DNA from: Leucogyrophana mollusca
Lineage: Eukaryota > Basidiomycota > Agaricomycetes > Boletales
Assembly (NCBI GenBank): GCA_021014945.1
Contig: MU266883.1
Span: 1 to 10,106 of the forward strand
Direction of reading: 5' to 3'
DNA: 10,106 nt
Positions 8,140-10,106 of this stretch are shown piece by piece (positions within the stretch are counted from its first letter, which is position 1; each line of letters begins with the position of its first letter). The translations under genes and the position numbers were made by a program. The notes under the pieces were generated by a model. It searched no databases and had not been told where the DNA came from. It saw only the letters and a program-made list of their open reading frames with translations.

Positions 8140-8172
8140 TTCGAATCAGAGGAAGGGGCGACTTCGAATCAG
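8140..8172. repeat. 10-bp direct repeat TTCGAATCAG at the DAK breakpoint
   Basis: TTCGAATCAG occurs exactly at 8140-8149 and 8163-8172, separated by 13 nt. It lies between the two head-to-head DAK1 fragments, where the normal gene order is broken. It may be an insertion/excision footprint or filler from end joining; chance is possible. Confidence 0.5.
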
Positions 8173-8239
8173 TCCTACACAAAGCAACTCACCACCACCG
8201 GCCCACCCGGCCCACCCCCTCCCACTCTCGCGGCGCAGG

Positions 8240-8884
8240 CACGAGCCCGCACAAGCCGGCTACACCGGCGACGGCATGCTCACCGCCTCCGTCTCAGGCG
8301 ACATATTCGCATCCCCCAGCGCTAAACAGATCCTCGCCTGCATCCAGCTCGCCGCCTTCCACGCCGCCCCCGCCCAGCAGCCGCGCGACGTCCTCATCGT
8401 GATCAACAACTACACCGGCGACCGCCTCAACTTTGGCCGAGCAGTCGAGCAGGCTCGCGCGCTCCACCCTGCCCTCCGCGTGACCAGCGTCCTCGTCGCG
8501 GATGATGTATCCCTCCTCGCACGGCCCTCCATGGTCGGCCCCCGTGGCCTCGGCGGTAATATATTCGTATGCAAGGTCCTCGGAGCGTACGCTGCGGCGG
8601 GGGGTGAGTCTGCCGTGCTTGCTGCTCGCGGTAATCATAATCATACCTGACAGGCACGCTCGACCGTGCCAAGGCACTCGGGGACGCACCCGTCGCGAAT
8701 GTGCGCAGCGTCGGTGTCGCGCTTGGGCACTGTCGCATCCCGGGGCGGGACGATCCGTCCGCAGACGACGGCGGGATACCGCCCAGCCAAGTCGAGCTCG
8801 GCCTCGGGCTGCACAACGAACCCGGCGTCCGCCGCGCGCCACTCAGCGCTCTTCGCCGAGATGCTCGACATGGTTCGCCGCCGG
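8240..8884 (+). pseudogene. DAK1: Dihydroxyacetone kinase fragment (early and middle DAK1 domain)
   Basis: The reading frame carries the DAK1 motifs in order: HEPAQAGYTGDGML (from 8240), SGDIFASPSAKQIL, INNYTGDRLNFG with the substrate-site Asp, VADDVSLL, VGPRGLGGNIFVCKVLGA. A 50-nt GT-AG intron follows (8604-8653, phase 1). Then come DRAKALGD, VANVRSVGVALGHC and GLGLHNEPGVR, whose His is the covalent dihydroxyacetone-binding residue of the family. Decay is visible at both ends. The expected GGGSGHEP loop is scrambled into SRRRHEP, consistent with a one-base loss in a G/C run. After HNEPGVRR the frame shifts, with LFAEMLDMV continuing in another frame (8849-8875) before stops. The first roughly 55 residues and the whole DAK2 ATP-binding domain are missing; the late DAK1 block lies inverted at 7756-8136. 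Strong GC bias at third positions suggests recent inactivation of a once well-expressed gene. Confidence 0.85.
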
Positions 8885-9240
8885 AGATGACGGCGAGTGA
8901 GAGGACGGGGAAGGGTATGCTACGTAAACGGATTTTTGAACGCATGGCTGAGGGGGTGAGTCCATGAGTAAGTGGGCGAAAGGGACATGGACTTACAGAC
9001 GAATAAGAGGGCTTAGGTGTACAGCACCGCGGAATGACTGGAGGACGAGGCCATCGGGAGACGTGAATATGTGTTTGTACGACATGAACGTGCAACGCTA
9101 AGCGTGCGGTGGTGGGACATTGCGCTCATTGACGAGAAGCAGAAGCACCGCCACTGGTCATATGCTCGTCACCTGATCCAAAGGAGCAGAATACCGGCAA
9201 GGTGCTTATGTAAGCAACATACACGGCCTAAACCGGGATG
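8885..9240. other. No gene recognised
   Basis: Sequence after the DAK relic shows no further DAK motifs on either strand and no recognisable protein. The long minus-strand frames over 8294-9095 are antisense shadows of the GC-rich DAK fragment. Confidence 0.45.
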
Positions 9241-9300
9241 AGCCGGAGCCGAGCCCCCTCAAGCCAAGCCGAAGCTCCGGCTTTGGGGCCGAACCGAGCC
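9241..9300. repeat. GC-rich AGCC-repeat with hairpin potential
   Basis: The word GAGCC/AAGCC recurs at least seven times in 60 nt. AGCCGGAGC (9241-9249) is the exact inverted complement of GCTCCGGCT (9274-9282), and AAGCCG (9266-9271) pairs with CGGCTT (9279-9284). It could form a small hairpin. Its role is unknown. Confidence 0.45.
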
Positions 9301-10106
9301 ATGCACATCAGTAGATCATTCCTTTGCTTCTGTTCCGATCTGTTGATTAACCTCGATAGTTTTCTCCAGGCTGCTTCTCACTGGAGTCAACGTGCTCCTC
9401 ATGTTGTCGAGCTATTATTCTCACGTGTCTGTTGCTCCTCGCTTCTGGTCCATTCTGTCAATGTTTTCAATCTGTATGTGTACGTCCTGAAGCCCACTAT
9501 GGTATGAGCTCCTGCCATTGTGTCGTGATCCATCGACCATCCCTGACCCACCCCCATCTGTGACGTTTCAAGCGCATCAATCCCTGCTTCTAGTTCGTCA
9601 TCCTTGAGGGTGCATTGACATTATCATCAGGACGTTCCCCAGCGTGCTCTTGTTAATCCGAGTACTTGGCACTATAAACCACTACATCCGTGTTTCTCGT
9701 CTCCACCAACGACGGCTATTTCCCAATATTGCCACTGGAAATCGACAATATAGGGCAAATACGGGGCTCATATCCACTGAAAGGGACAGTCTGGACACAA
9801 CCTAGAGAAAACTGTAGCTAGTGCAGGTATGGACTCGGCATGCGGACATGATTTCATGACACCCCAAAACCCATCCAGACGCACGTCAACCGCATTCTCC
9901 GCATGTCTCCTTACGTTCAGACCTGACAATTCCTGCTTTCGGTTCATTATCCCTGTCGGGGGTGCGCTGATATGGCCGTTTGTTTGTCGTCCTCCACATA
10001 CTTCCATTCGGCTCACAGTGCTGCTATTGCGTTACTCCTCTTGTTGATCCGGGTGTCGTCTCCTACTCTATCAAACTTCGCTTCTAGCGCCTCCTCTTGC
10101 TCTCTG
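9301..10106. other. Intergenic region, no gene recognised
   Basis: I find no coding homology. The small frames (9238-9507 plus, 9768-10016 minus, 9829-10047 plus) lack motifs and convincing splice partners. The last 60 nt are pyrimidine-rich (CTCCTACTCT, CTCCTCTTGCTCTCTG), as is common just upstream of fungal transcription starts, so a rightward gene may begin beyond the window. Confidence 0.4.

Noticed and set aside
8294..9095. Long minus-strand frames (182 and 222 aa)
   Set aside because: Arg/Pro/Ala-rich antisense shadows caused by the high third-position GC of the DAK fragment.
1..10106. CRISPR array, phage, insertion sequence or biosynthetic cluster
   Set aside because: No regular spaced repeats, transposase, integrase or clustered tailoring enzymes are visible; gene structure is eukaryotic.

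Overview
The window looks like nuclear DNA of a filamentous basidiomycete, most likely an agaricomycete. The genes are cut by many introns of about 40-180 nt with GT(RNG)...YAG borders and CTRAY-like branch sites. One gene belongs to DUF6534, a membrane-protein family expanded in Agaricomycetes. There is no bacterial operon structure. All gene models come from reading splice sites and protein motifs by eye; no alignment or database search was run.

Layout, left to right. 1-794 is non-coding, with a short degenerate tandem repeat. 795-888 (minus) is an intron-containing tRNA-Thr(UGU) with a pol III T-run terminator. 1070-1981 (minus) is a complete five-exon gene for the membrane-anchor subunit of mitochondrial succinate dehydrogenase (SDH4/CybS, 164 aa), with a CCAAT box in its promoter. 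2497-4327 (minus) is an exon-rich DUF6534 integral membrane protein gene. It has a 12-nt micro-exon, one clear reading-frame break near 3456 and an unresolved first exon. 4328-5336 is promoter or intergenic sequence. 5337-6941 (plus) is a complete eight-exon epoxide hydrolase (401 aa) with every expected catalytic residue and one non-canonical GC-AG intron. 7353-7742 (minus) is an unassigned open stretch. 7756-8136 (minus) and 8240-8884 (plus) are two head-to-head, partly frameshifted pieces of one dihydroxyacetone kinase (DAK1) domain, in scrambled order with a 10-bp direct repeat at the junction. From 8885 to the end I see no gene, only a small GC-rich repeat/hairpin cluster at 9241-9300.

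The genes do not form an obvious pathway: respiration, translation, a membrane protein, epoxide hydrolysis and a dead glycerone kinase. I found no convincing previously undescribed system. The items most worth a second look are the inverted DAK relic, the DUF6534 gene with its micro-exon and frame break, the GC-AG intron, and the 3n stop-free intron that splits the oxyanion-hole motif of the epoxide hydrolase.
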